Assembly: GCF_023065955.2 (NCBI RefSeq)
Contig: NW_026622808.1
Location: 36,158,475-36,222,474, forward strand
From: Ursus arctos
Lineage: Eukaryota; Chordata; Mammalia; Carnivora; Ursidae
Length of the DNA stretch: 64,000 bases
Reading direction: 5' to 3'
Of the stretch, positions 26,345-37,217 are shown in pieces. The position numbers were made by a program, and so were the translations under genes. Each line of letters opens with the position of its first letter. Positions within the stretch are counted from its first letter, which is position 1. Below the pieces are notes generated by a model that worked only from the letters and a program-made list of their open reading frames with translations, was not told the DNA's origin and searched no databases.

Positions 26345-26515
26345 CAAGGGTAAACCAAACTTTCTCTGTCCCGAGGCAGACAGTAAATAGTTGAGGCTAC
26401 GTGGGCCACGCCCCGGCAGCCACAGACGGTACATGAACAGAGAGAGTACGGTGATGAGAGTCTGGCAGCGGACGGGATTTGGTCTGTGGGCTAGGATTTG
26501 CCAACCCCTCGTCTA
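26345..26515 (-). repeat. Charlie-type hAT fragment (GGCAAAC family)
   Basis: A diverged reverse copy: CAGACAGTAAATAGTTGAGGC, CAGCCACAGACGGTACATG and the end GATTTGCCAACCCCTCGTC. Same family as the copies at 44028, 45517 and 58480. Confidence 0.75.
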
Positions 26516-29500
26516 GGGAGAAGTATGGGTTTTGAGTTGTCACTGATAGTCTAATGTCGCCCAAGAGGGTGGCACGGCTCGCCGGTTGCCTTTATGCGAC
26601 ACGAGTGTCCTTTGGTGATCGCTGGCCACGCTGGACGGCCAGGCTGGTCTTCGGGCTCTTCCGACGCAGGTGAGCCCGTCTGCGGAAATGGATACAGACC
26701 CCCGAGAGAAAGCCCTATTTCCTTCCTTCACCCCCCACGCGGCAAATGCTCAGCAACTGGTTCTCCAACTTCGGACGAAATACAGAATGCGAGAATCCTT
26801 GACAGTTGAACTGAAGTCACAGTCACGGTCAGGAGTTAGCAGGTGGCACCTGGGTGATTTTCTGGGGAACTCTAATCAGGGGTGCATCTCCACCAGGGGC
26901 TGCCCTCCTCCTCTCCCATGTGTGACCTCCCACGTGGGTCTTGCTTGTTCACACGCATGCACACTCTTCCTCTTTCCTGCTCGCTTGCATCACAGTCCTT
27001 TTCTTCGTCTTGCCGCGGCCCGTAATGCTGCCACTACCACCGCACGGACACATACACACGAGCACTGCCCCCTCGCTGGGCACACCAGGAGGGCGGGGGT
27101 GGTGACCTAGGACCCGACCTTGGGAAGGCGGTGGTGGTCCTCGGTCCTCCACCTGTGCATCAGATTGTCATGAGAGCCGTATATTTATTTCAACACACAT
27201 TCCCTGGTGACTGACAACACATGTGCACTCTGTGCTGCTGTTTGTAGGGACAGACTCACGGCAAGCATAGTCACGTGCCAGACCTCAGCTGGGAGCTGAG
27301 GACAGTGAGTGCTGGCTCTTGCTACACCTGCTCTCATACCTGACCTCTAAGTTGGTTATTCTAAGAAGTCAGTGATAGGCTCATTTAAAAAGATATAAGC
27401 ACATCTTAAAGATTATTTTCACCTGGAATATATAACCAGATATTTACTTGTTAATCTTTTGGAGCAGGGCAAAGGCTTTTTTTTTTTTTTTTTTGAGTAT
27501 TACGCACATACCGGTTAGAGTGTCCATCTTCCTTCTTGCATAAACTATGCCTATAATGTGCCTACAATTTGTAGTCACATTTTATTTAAAAATGGAATAA
27601 GAACTTAGATCTCTGAGAAGGAAGCTGAGAGCAATTCTAAAAGCTTACGGGTTTTCCCTTATCTTGTCTGTCATGCTGCTCTTGTCGGATTCAATGACAG
27701 AACCTTCAGCAATGTTCTTATCCGGTACTTCCGAAGGATGTAGCCTGTTGTTGTTGTTGTTGTTGTTGTTGTTTTTAATGGAAACAACAACTGTTTTAGA
27801 CTCCCGTCTTGTCACTCCAAGCAGCGTTCACTTAAGTTGGGTAGTCCATCTGCTATAAACTTGGGAGCACATAACCAATTCTTGGTGAGCACGCAACTCC
27901 GCTGTTGGGAACAAAAACATAGGAGCTGTCTAGAAATTGACTGAGGAGCCAAGTGAGTTCAGTATGGCATGGACCTTCGTCATTATCTTACCCAGAAGGA
28001 ACAAACAACGTCAGTTCATCGGGTTCATTGGTTAAAAGGAAATCAGTCTGGAGAGCTTCTAGTGTAGGAAGAAAGAAAAGAGGTCAAGACCCGCACTGCT
28101 AACCTCCATTCCCAATATCCTAATGGCAGCCATTTATCGTGTGCTTGGGCATTGTGCATGACCTCATTTGTTCCTTTGACAACGCATTCACTGACCCAGA
28201 AGCCAGGGCTCAGGAGGGTGAGGTGCTTGCCCCAGGTGCGGTAGCTGGACCAAACGGGAACCCTCCACCCCAACCGTCTGACTCCACAAATTCACTGTGC
28301 TTGCCCAGCTGAGAACCGGGAGCCAGATGTCATCCAGATGGATTTTGTGTTCCTTGTCCTGGCTTATGGACGGGTCTGGCTGTTGAAAAGTAACAACCTA
28401 CTGGAGTGCGGGCCCTCCAGAGCTAATATAGCCCCTTGTCTTTCAGACCCCACCCCTTTCCCTTCCCTTGGCTGTAATGGGGGCTTGTCTTACCTCCGAG
28501 CTTTGTGTCTCTCTCTCTCTCTGGACTCTCCTAGGTCTGGGCTGTTAAAAAAAAAAAAGAGAGAGAGAGAGAAGACGGGTTCTTACAGTTGAACTCTTTG
28601 TTCTGGATTTGGGTTTTTTTTTTTTTTAAGTTTGGCATTTAAGCAGGATCACAAGTTGTAGAAAGTAGTAATTTCCAGACATTTGAGGTCTGATTCACCA
28701 GCATTACTGTAATTAAAGGAAAACCTGTATTTGCTCCGTTTTATCCTAACTCACTAGGATGTTTTATAAATAATGAACCTAGATATTTAGCAAATAGCAT
28801 CCATTTAGTTGTTGCAGCTTTCCTGGTTCTTTATGTTCAGATGTCTCGAACTGATCCTCATGATTTGAGTTCACCCGAATCCGAACTTCACCCGGCAGTG
28901 ACTCTGGGAAGTGAACTTTACTGACCTGTCGAGGCAGCTTTAAAATAGAGGACAGACATTAAGCAGCGTGGCAGTTCTCTTAGGAGGTGCGTTTATGAAG
29001 TCTAGGGCTCAGTGCAGGATTTCCGTTGGTCACGGCGTGTTAATGAATTTTGAATCTAGGCGCTTGTGATGAAGCCTATTGCCTTTTCTAACACTCATCA
29101 TTATTAAGATGATGATGGATCTTAGTGATTACGAAGCCGTTAAAAAGGTATCTGCCTGTGCCCGAATTAACAGGATGGATATAGTTTTGAGCTTTCAGAT
29201 AGCCAAGCAGGACTCTAGTGGCTGTGATTTCCAGGTGCGTGTTTATTTATGATCTTTCCTGTGTTTTCTGAGCCTCCAATACGACTTTTTGTCATGGGGC
29301 ACAATGGTGGTGGCGGTGGTGGGGTTGGTGTGCCCCCTTCAGCCTTAGCCTTGTGGCAACATAATGTGAAAGGATTGCTCAGCTTTCCAGAACCCTGCCC
29401 TTGATTCCTTGATTGGAAAGAGGTCCTCTGCCCGCCTCACCCCACAGCCTGTGGAGACCTTTCTGTGGGACATTCACAGCCACCAGGGTGACAGCAGCCA

Positions 29501-31160
29501 CTTCACTGCAAGCCGGCCAGGCACCGGGCATCTCCCACCAGCAGTGTTCATCCTTAATTACCTGACGGTGGTAGTGTCCCCATTGAGAGGATGAGGGACC
29601 TGCTGCTGGAGAATCTCGGTGCTCTCCCCGAGGCCACACAACCGGTCCAGGCAGGACTGGGATTCGAGCATGTTCCTCATTACCCACAGCCTTGTGCCTC
29701 CTTACAAAATTCTTTGGGGGAAATCGGTTCACAGTGTGAAGGAAGGTGGGGGAGGAATTCGTCTCATCCAGGGAATGAAGACACACCAACAACTGGCCAG
29801 CTGCAGAGAGGCCTGGATCTCAGCTGGCCCCCCTTTCCATAAAGCAGCTGTATCGACAAGAGGCGTCCCTTCTCTCTTGTGTCTCCTCCTGAGTCCCAGT
29901 GTCCCTTGCTTTGACAGCTTTGTTCCAAAGCAGCCCCACGCCGGACTGAGGACACAGGGGACGCCCAGCTTCTGTTGGCCTTCCTTGGCCTACAGCCTCC
30001 AGTCTTGGGTGGGGGCCTGTGGCCCAGGTCTTCAGACGCCTCCATGCTCTGTTCCCTGCTTCTTTCTGATCTGTTGTCCCAGGCTTAGGACCCAGGTGGG
30101 GGGAGGGGTGTCATTCTCTTCCTGTCCCAGTTAGGACTCTTCATGAGCCATTCCCCATGGGACCTTGAGTGGGTCTTTATCCCTACTGGGGTCCACTGGT
30201 GGGTTCAGATTATTGGCTTCTACAGTTGTGTTTTCCAAACTCTTTTTTTTTTTTTTAATTTTTACTTTGGCCGACAGTAATAGATACCTTTTACGTTGTA
30301 ACTCCCAAACATGCATGTGCATGTCATCTGAGACATGAAGTTTGATGAAAATACTTACTCTTCCCAGATTTTGCTATTTTCTGTGCATTCTGATTCTTTC
30401 CATCCTATTTTCATTTTTCAAGAAGTGCTGGTTGTAAACCACAGAACTGATTTCCTGCGTATTTTATTCAAAAAGTCCTCTCTCTATTACAGTACAAATT
30501 CCACGAAGACAGGCAAACGTTAGTCTACTTCCCATAGTTGGTGCTCAGTCCCTATTGTCAGCTGACTCTTCTCTCTATGCAAATGCTCTGGAGAAATATT
30601 CTTCGGTGCTGAGAAAACGTTTCGTTCAAAGGAGAAGGTGACTTGTGTCACTGGTCTGATTTCCTGCTTTCACTGCAGCGGTGAGAAATCTCCGAGACAT
30701 ACTAATAAAGCTGTGTCTTCACTGCCCACATCTTTGTCATGTTCTTACTCCCGCTTCATTTCATTTTCTTTGTTAAGTTTTCTTCTCAGCTTACTCCTTT
30801 GTCTTAAATACTTAGAATTTCAGCTAATTTTAAAGGAAAAGGTCTTCAATGAGAAAGACTCAGACAAATCAGGGATACCTAAAAGTAGGGAAGACGTGCC
30901 CCATGATCTTGCCCTCAGAGCCAAGCCTCTTCACACTTGGCTGTGTACACTGCAGACTGGCTTATTAAGAGATTTTTTTCAGACATCAAGGGGATCCTAA
31001 TCATAGGATTCCTGTGGTAACATATCATGGACATTCTTCCCTGTCTTTTTAAAACACAGCCATGTAGCATTCCCTTTCTTACCTACTTCAGATTTTCATA
31101 TTTTTGCTGCCTAGAGTTCTTTTTTGGAGCTAGTCAGGTATTAAACAAAAATTCACTTTG
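26516..31160. other. Intronic stretch, some MIR/L2, possible conserved patch
   Basis: It holds MIR-like reverse pieces near 28085-28290 and 29545-29690, L2-like text near 30460-30580, and the (TTG)n tract described over 27746-27775. The interval 28640-29260 is repeat-free and AT-moderate, with clustered short inverted and homeobox-like motifs; it looks like a candidate conserved element. No exon is seen. Confidence 0.5.
27746..27775. repeat. (TTG)n microsatellite
   Basis: About nine uninterrupted TTG units follow TAGCCTG. Confidence 0.95.
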
Positions 31161-31243
31161 AAAAGAATAATGGCATTGTATGGTGACTAACATATCATAA
31201 TAAAAAATTTAAAAAAATAAATACAAAAGAATAATGGCATTGT
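31161..31243 (+). mobile_element. 45-bp L1 3'-end insertion with 19-bp target duplication
   Basis: AAAAGAATAATGGCATTGT occurs exactly at 31161-31179 and 31225-31243. Between them sit 45 bp beginning ATGGTGACTAACATATCAT and ending in an A-rich tail. That text is the last few bases of the carnivore L1 seen at 19.4 kb. It is a retrotransposition event with extreme 5' truncation. Confidence 0.95.
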
Positions 31244-34200
31244 GAACTAGTCTAGCCATCTGACCAAAGAGACACCTCTAGTAAATGCTTCCGGAACCAC
31301 CTGTCTTTCTGGGAATAGGGCTGCTCGTGGAAAGCCCAGGTGTATCCTGAGCTTCGTGGGGTGGTACAGAGCCCTTCCTCCAGCCTCTGGGAGGCGAGAA
31401 GTGATGAGGGAGACCTTTGACTGGCAGGACCAGATCAATGCAAATGATACTTGCAGCTTGGAGCAGCTCTGCAGAGAATCTGTTCTGCTCAGTCATTGAC
31501 CGTGTATTGATTTCCACTTCAAGGCCACGGTTCGGTGCTGCCTGGTTTTTAAGCTACCCAATGTCTTTTAAATTAACTTAATTTTACTTACTAATTCTAA
31601 AATAATGGTGAATTATAGGCACGAGGTTATTAATCTTCTGAGTGAATGTATTACATGCTTTATCTCAATTATAGACTCCACATGTTATGTATTTTTAAAC
31701 TTTGATTCATAAACTTATTCAGAAAGAAACGACCTATGTGCTCCACGCATTCCCTGGGAAAGAGGTGACCGTGGCCTAGGGTCGTTCATCACCCAATGTG
31801 GCTTTTCTGGCAGAAGGTCACAACTGACCGGCTGAATGCTGAGACGCCCGTCCTCTGTTTTGACCGTGAGGGGAGGGCGGGTTGCTCGGGGGCCCGTTTC
31901 CCCTCCTGACCGTTCTAGGAGCGGCCACAGGCGGACTGCGGGACGGCCCAGACAGGTGCAGGGGCAGGTTTAGACGGAGCAGCGGTCTCCCAGGTGGAGC
32001 CGTGCTCACCGGAGCAGGCCCACCTGGACGAGTTGTCCACGCCGTGGGTGCGGAGACCCGCAGGGTTGGCAGGGGGTAAGGCCCCCTCCCAGGGCTCGCT
32101 TAGTCAGCAGCTAGCAGTGGCTATGTGCCAGGCCCTATGCCTTTCCTGGTGGTGGCCACCGACACGACGAAAACAGGAGCCAACATCCATGGAGCGTGTG
32201 ACATGTACACCCGGTTGTCGTGTTGTACACGTGTGGCCTCGTTTATGCTCCACGAGAAACTTGGGCAGTGGCTGCCCTCCCTCTCCTCTTACCATGAAGC
32301 AGCAGTCGGGGGGGGGGGGGGTAGAGTCACTTGCCTGAGTCCACCAAGCACGTAAGGGGCAGAGCCAGGCCCTGCCGCCCGGCTCTCTGCCTCCCCTGGA
32401 GGAGGTGAAAGTACTTCCAAGGGGCTGCACGCCTTCCTCAGTGGGGGCAGACCCGCCCCCGGTCCCGACACCGAGCAGTTGGCAGCCGGGACCTCCAAGG
32501 TGCATCTCAGGTTGCTCAGTTGTCCGGGTGACCCTGGGCTGAGGGCGTCCTGCTGTGACCTCGGTGGAACAGCCCAGAAGCCCGGGTGAGATTTGGCGGG
32601 CACGGATGGCATGCAGGTGGGTGTGGCCAGGGCTCCTCACACCAGAGGGCACGATCGCCAGAAGCACCTCGTGTCTGGGACCCTTGCGTGTGGATGTGAG
32701 TTGCAGTCCCTTCTCTGCCTGTCTTACCCCCTCGCGTAGAGTCTGCTGTGGGAAGGGACGGGAAGGTGTTTCCTCACACTCCAAGTGCGGTGTCCAGCGT
32801 GCAGACGGCATGTTTACAGGGATCCGAGCGGGCGTCAGGGCAATGCCGGGAGATTTCATCTAGAGCTCTGATGTCGGGGAATTCAACCATATGCAGATTT
32901 GAAAGGCTTGTCCTTACCTCTGTTAAGAAAAGAAATGACCGTCGTCTTGTCACATGAAAATGTTTAGTTTTAAGCTTACTCCATCCCTGCCATTTGGAAA
33001 CGTTTGCTCATTTCTTTACGGTCAGGGAGGCGGGTGTTTTGGAGCATTTGGCTCACATCGTGCAAACCAATGTGAAAAAGGTGGCTTTTCTAGAACGATG
33101 GGTGTTTGGCAGCTGTGACAGGACCCAGGCCCCCACATCCCAGAGAGGCAGCGGGTGGCTTTGGTGAGCCCCACGTAGGACGCGTATTCTTCCTGCCATC
33201 CACCTTGACCTGAGCTGTCAGAACGGATGTAAAGGCTGGACGTGGTTTGGAAAGAAAGCGAACCTCTGTATCTCCAAGTGGGAGAGGGCGAATGGGATTC
33301 TGGCCCGGGCGGTAGAGCCGCCGTCAGTGCTCCCTGATGGCGAGACAAAGTCTCGGCCCCCGGGGGCTTAGCGATGCAGCCTTAGGAGCGCGTCTCTGCT
33401 TTTCCTTCCTCGTGGTGGATGCGCCATCACAGTCACTCGGGCTCCATTCTCTGCTCGGGATGGTGGGAGAGTCTGCCCACATAGATGCAGAGGTCCTTGC
33501 CCTCAAGGTACCGACGATCTACACGTAGGCCAAGACCACACGTCTGTGGGTTCTCCTTGCCCATCAGACCAGGAGCTGAAAACGGCCGTGCCCTGCCCTT
33601 CTCTGGTCTCTTTCATGGCCTCGTACATAGTTGGTGCTCAAGAGGAAATGAAGCGCCCTAGCCTTCCCTGCAATGGTGGAGCAGGACTGAGATCAGCAGA
33701 AGTGCTCTGGGTCATGGAGAAGACCAGAGGTTCTAGTAAATATGACCTATGTGCAGGGTGTCATGGGGGACGGATGGACTAGAGCAGAGGAGGAAGAAGG
33801 GGATCAGGTAGGGTGGGGACCCTACCCTGTGGGGTAACAGATATCAGTTGGTTGTTGGTAGGTTGACCGCAGACAGATTGTAGAGGTCCTTGGGGATGCC
33901 ATATGGAGGAACTGTGACTCCGTCACATGTGTGACATAGTCCTGTACTTTTAAGGAAGCTTTCCCGAATGCTCCAGACACAAGGAGTTGCTCCATCCCCC
34001 TGTTTCTACACAGGAAATCCCCAGTCGGTTCTCTACTTTGGCTTGGATTGTCATCTGCTGTGTCTTAAAATTTTCATATATGCCTCCTGTAGGGCACCAA
34101 TGCTGCCGTAGTCGTCTTTCACTCTGCAGTGCTCAGGAGTGTGCCTGGTACGGAGTAGGTACCCCATGAATATTGTTGAATTGACTCAAAATTGTGCGCT

Positions 34201-36446
34201 TGAACTGCCAGGCATGATGGGGTGGAGGCGGGCAGAAGTTTGGCATTGGACCTGGGTGAGGAGGCACATGACCGCCAACTGTGGAGTGCACCTGCTACCG
34301 GGGGACTCACAGTTCGGGTCCTGGCATGGGCGGGATGGGAAGCAAGATAAGTCCAAGGCATTGAGTTTTCAAGAAGGAATGTGTGGAGTGTGGGAAACCA
34401 GTTGGAATTGAAGACAGCAACAGAGAATGGATGGGATTGAAGGAGTCTGTTTGGAAGGCTAAACCTAGATGAATTCCCAGAGGCAACGACCTGCAGGGCT
34501 CGTGGGTCCTCAATGTAGAGAACCACCCTAAGCCTGTGGGTCAGAGGGAATCCCCAAAGGAGTTGAATACCTTGAGAAATGAGCTGCTGAAGTTTCTCTT
34601 AGATGCTTTAGGGAAGCAGAGTGACCCTGTAGGATCACTGTGTAGTTAGCTCAAACATTTTTTTTTATAATTGACCAGAAACCCAACCCAAACTTGCTCG
34701 ATGAATTGGCTTTTTATGACTGAACAGCCCAAGGCAGGGGGGAGAATTGTGGCTTCAGGTTCGGCTTGATTCAGGGGCTCTTACAAAGGCATCAGAATCA
34801 GATGCTTGCCTCTGAGTTCCTCTGCCTTTCTGTTTGACTCTCCTTGCACACGGTGACATAGTTCTTCTTCGTGTCGGTTCTTCATTCTGTGTCTTCCCAG
34901 TAACTCCATGCTTAGTGCCTCTCAGAGCTCAGTCCAGCCAATGACAGAATTTCTTGCCTGGTGAAAATCACCGGTGCAGCTCTCACTGGACCTGGTTGGC
35001 ATGTGTGGGTCACTGCCTGTCCTTGAACCAGTAACGTGGGCCACATGCCAACACCTGTAGCTCCTGGACGGACAGTAGAAAAGGAAGGACAGGGTGCTGT
35101 TGTCACCTGGGAGTTTTCTGGGTGGCAAGAACCACGCTTCGCCGAGCGTGGCAGCAAAGCAGCAGCTACCTGTGAGCGAGGAAGCCGCATCCAGAGAGAC
35201 AGCCCTGCTCAGCCCCTGCCATGCCAGGCGTGCCGCTGCTGTCCTCCCACAAACGAGCGGTCTGGAGGCTGATCTCCATGGAGGCGCCAGCCGGGCCACC
35301 CTGCTGGCTTCTTCCATGTGTCCTCGCTGGGCAGGGGTCCTCCCTCTCTGGCTGGTCATGGGGTCACTGGACTGTCCTAGGATCTTCAGAGAGTTCCAGA
35401 GCCCCCCGTCAGGACTGCACCTCCCAGGGACTGGAAGAGCTGCTTCACGTCTGTCCTCATTCAGGGGGGCCTTGGATCGTGGTGTGTGGGGCAGTTTACA
35501 GAACTTTTCCCCACTTTTCACTTGCTCTGATTGTCACCATAACCCAGGTGGGTGGAGCAAGGACAGTGCTCCTGTTCTCCACGAGGCAGCAGAGAAGCCC
35601 CAGGGGTAGATGACTCAACCAGGGTGACTCAGCCGTAGAGACTGGAATTGGACTCAGGAGACACAAACCTCATCTCGAATTTATACTTTTAAACCAAAGG
35701 TGAAGAAAAATGAAGGCAAACTGACTATTCTAGCCAGTTTCCTCATGGAAACGGGGCATTCAACTGCCCACTGGGGGCCAGGGAAGTGCATCCTTCATTA
35801 CTACCCACAGAGGAGAACATTAGCTCTGTTTACATCTGAGCAGCCCTGAGCCAAGGCCTGCCTGCCAGCCGCTGTCCCGCGGCTCACCCACTGCAGTTTG
35901 ACGAGACGTGGAATCGCTCACGGAAACTGTCACCCTAGCCCCACGGCTCCCCAAGGCTCCTGCCTTGTGCACAGCAGCTCGTGGGAGGGGCCACAGCAAG
36001 CCTGGCCCCGAATGTGCTGCAGTGACCTCAGGTGACCCAGTCCCTGGATGGCACGGCCCCTGCTCCGGGTTGACTGGCTTCCGGGGGTCTCTGGGCCTCG
36101 TGGAACCTCACTGTGAAACTGGGGTCCAGACTTTGCTCCCCAGGTGGTAGAGAATTGTGGTTTTACAGCTGGAGGAGATCATCTGGTTCAATGTACTGGT
36201 TCCCCAGGCGAGAGACGGCCCTGTAGTCTGGCACGTGAGGCCCTGTGTCCCCCGCCCCCGCCTGTCCCTCACCCCCGTGTGCTCGTCCCCCTTGAATGTT
36301 CAGCCTTTGCATGTGTTCCTCGCTCTGACTGGAAGACCCTGTCCCACCATTTTGAGGAGGGGCACGGTTACAGAGCAGAATAGCTCTTCCCTGGCATTTC
36401 ATCTCAGACGTTTTTCTTGGAACAGAGCAAAGTCAAGGGGCCCCTC
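31244..36446. other. Intronic, GC-rich; CpG-dense patch and MIR/L2 pieces
   Basis: The CpG-dense patch is described over 31840-32110. MIR-derived text (reverse) lies at about 32120-32400 with a 14-G run at 32308-32321, L2-like text at 33550-33650 and 33940-34190, MIR-like text at 35525-35660, and a MIR-like piece at 36150-36200. The 251-codon reverse frame at 32104-32859 runs through the MIR and is not supported as a gene. Confidence 0.5.
31840..32110. promoter_or_regulatory. CpG-island-like patch inside intron 3
   Basis: By hand count there are about 21 CpG in roughly 260 bp at about 65% G+C, giving an observed/expected ratio near 0.75. It is surrounded by CpG-poor intron and contains no transposon that I recognise. 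No TATA box or coding exon follows. It could be an alternative promoter, an orphan island, or only a GC-rich segment. Confidence 0.45.
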
Positions 36447-36838
36447 GCTATGGGCTGAATGTTGGCGTCCCCTGCTCTCTCCCCTCCCCCAGAATTCATA
36501 TGTTAGAATTCGAATCCCCAGTGTGATGATATTGGGAGGTGGGGCCTTTGGGGGGGTGATTAGGTCATGAGATGGAGTCCCCATGAATGCGATTAGTGCC
36601 CTGTTGGAAGAGGAAGAGAGAGATCTCTTTCCACACACACCCACGAAGGAAAGGCCAGACGAGGACACAATGGAAAGTCAGCCGTCTGCAAGGTAGGGAG
36701 AGAGCTCTCGTCAGACACCAAATTAGCTGGCACCTTGGTCTTGGACTTCCAGCCTCCAGGACAGTGCGGGATCTCTGCTGTTTAAGCCCCCGGTCTATGG
36801 CGCTTTGTTATGGTAGCCTGAGTGGGCTAAACCCATAT
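36447..36838 (+). mobile_element. MLT1-type MaLR LTR
   Basis: CTATGGGCTGAATGTTGGCG, AGAATTCATATGTTAGAATTC, GTGTGATGATATTGGGAGG, TGGGGCCTTTGGGGGGG, CACCTTGGTCTTGGACTTCC and TAAGCCCCCGGTCTATGGCG are the MLT1 landmarks in order over about 390 bp. It is a solo LTR with no internal region in the window. Confidence 0.85.
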
Positions 36839-36884
36839 GGAACTTCTTAGCAGGAAGGGACAGTGAATAATGTTTGGTCAAAAC

Positions 36885-37200
36885 CTTGCAATTTGCTCAT
36901 TTATTCATTTATAAATATTGAGTATTTCTGTGGCAAGCCTTGGGAATACAGCGATGCATGAAATGGAAATAGTCTCTGATCTTACAAAAATCCACTTACT
37001 GGAGGAGACAAACATCAAAGAGATAACTTTAAGGAATTTAAAATTTCCGTTGTGAATAGGACCATGAAGGAGCATCATGGGCTTTGACAGCGTCTGACAG
37101 CGGGCCCTCCTTTTGTCTGGGAGGTTAGCAAAGGTTTCTCTGAGAAGGTGCTATTTAAGCTGAGTCTTGAAGGACAAGTAGAGCTTAGCCTGGTGAGAAC
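36885..37200 (-). repeat. L2 fragment (reverse)
   Basis: TTCATTTATAAATATTGAG, CAAGCCTTGGGAATACAGCG and AAGCTGAGTCTTGAAGGAC are the complement of the L2 3' region. A 15-G run follows at 37203-37217. Confidence 0.75.
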
Positions 37201-37217
37201 GTGGGGGGGGGGGGGGG

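Noticed and set aside
32104..32859. 251-codon reverse open frame, the longest in the window
   Set aside because: It runs through a MIR-derived segment and a 14-G run, has a proline/arginine/glycine-rich composition typical of GC-rich noise, and no domain, splice or promoter signal supports it.
34922..35521. 199-codon reverse frame with forward frames of similar length over the same bases
   Set aside because: Three frames open together in GC-rich intron indicate lack of stops from composition, not coding constraint.
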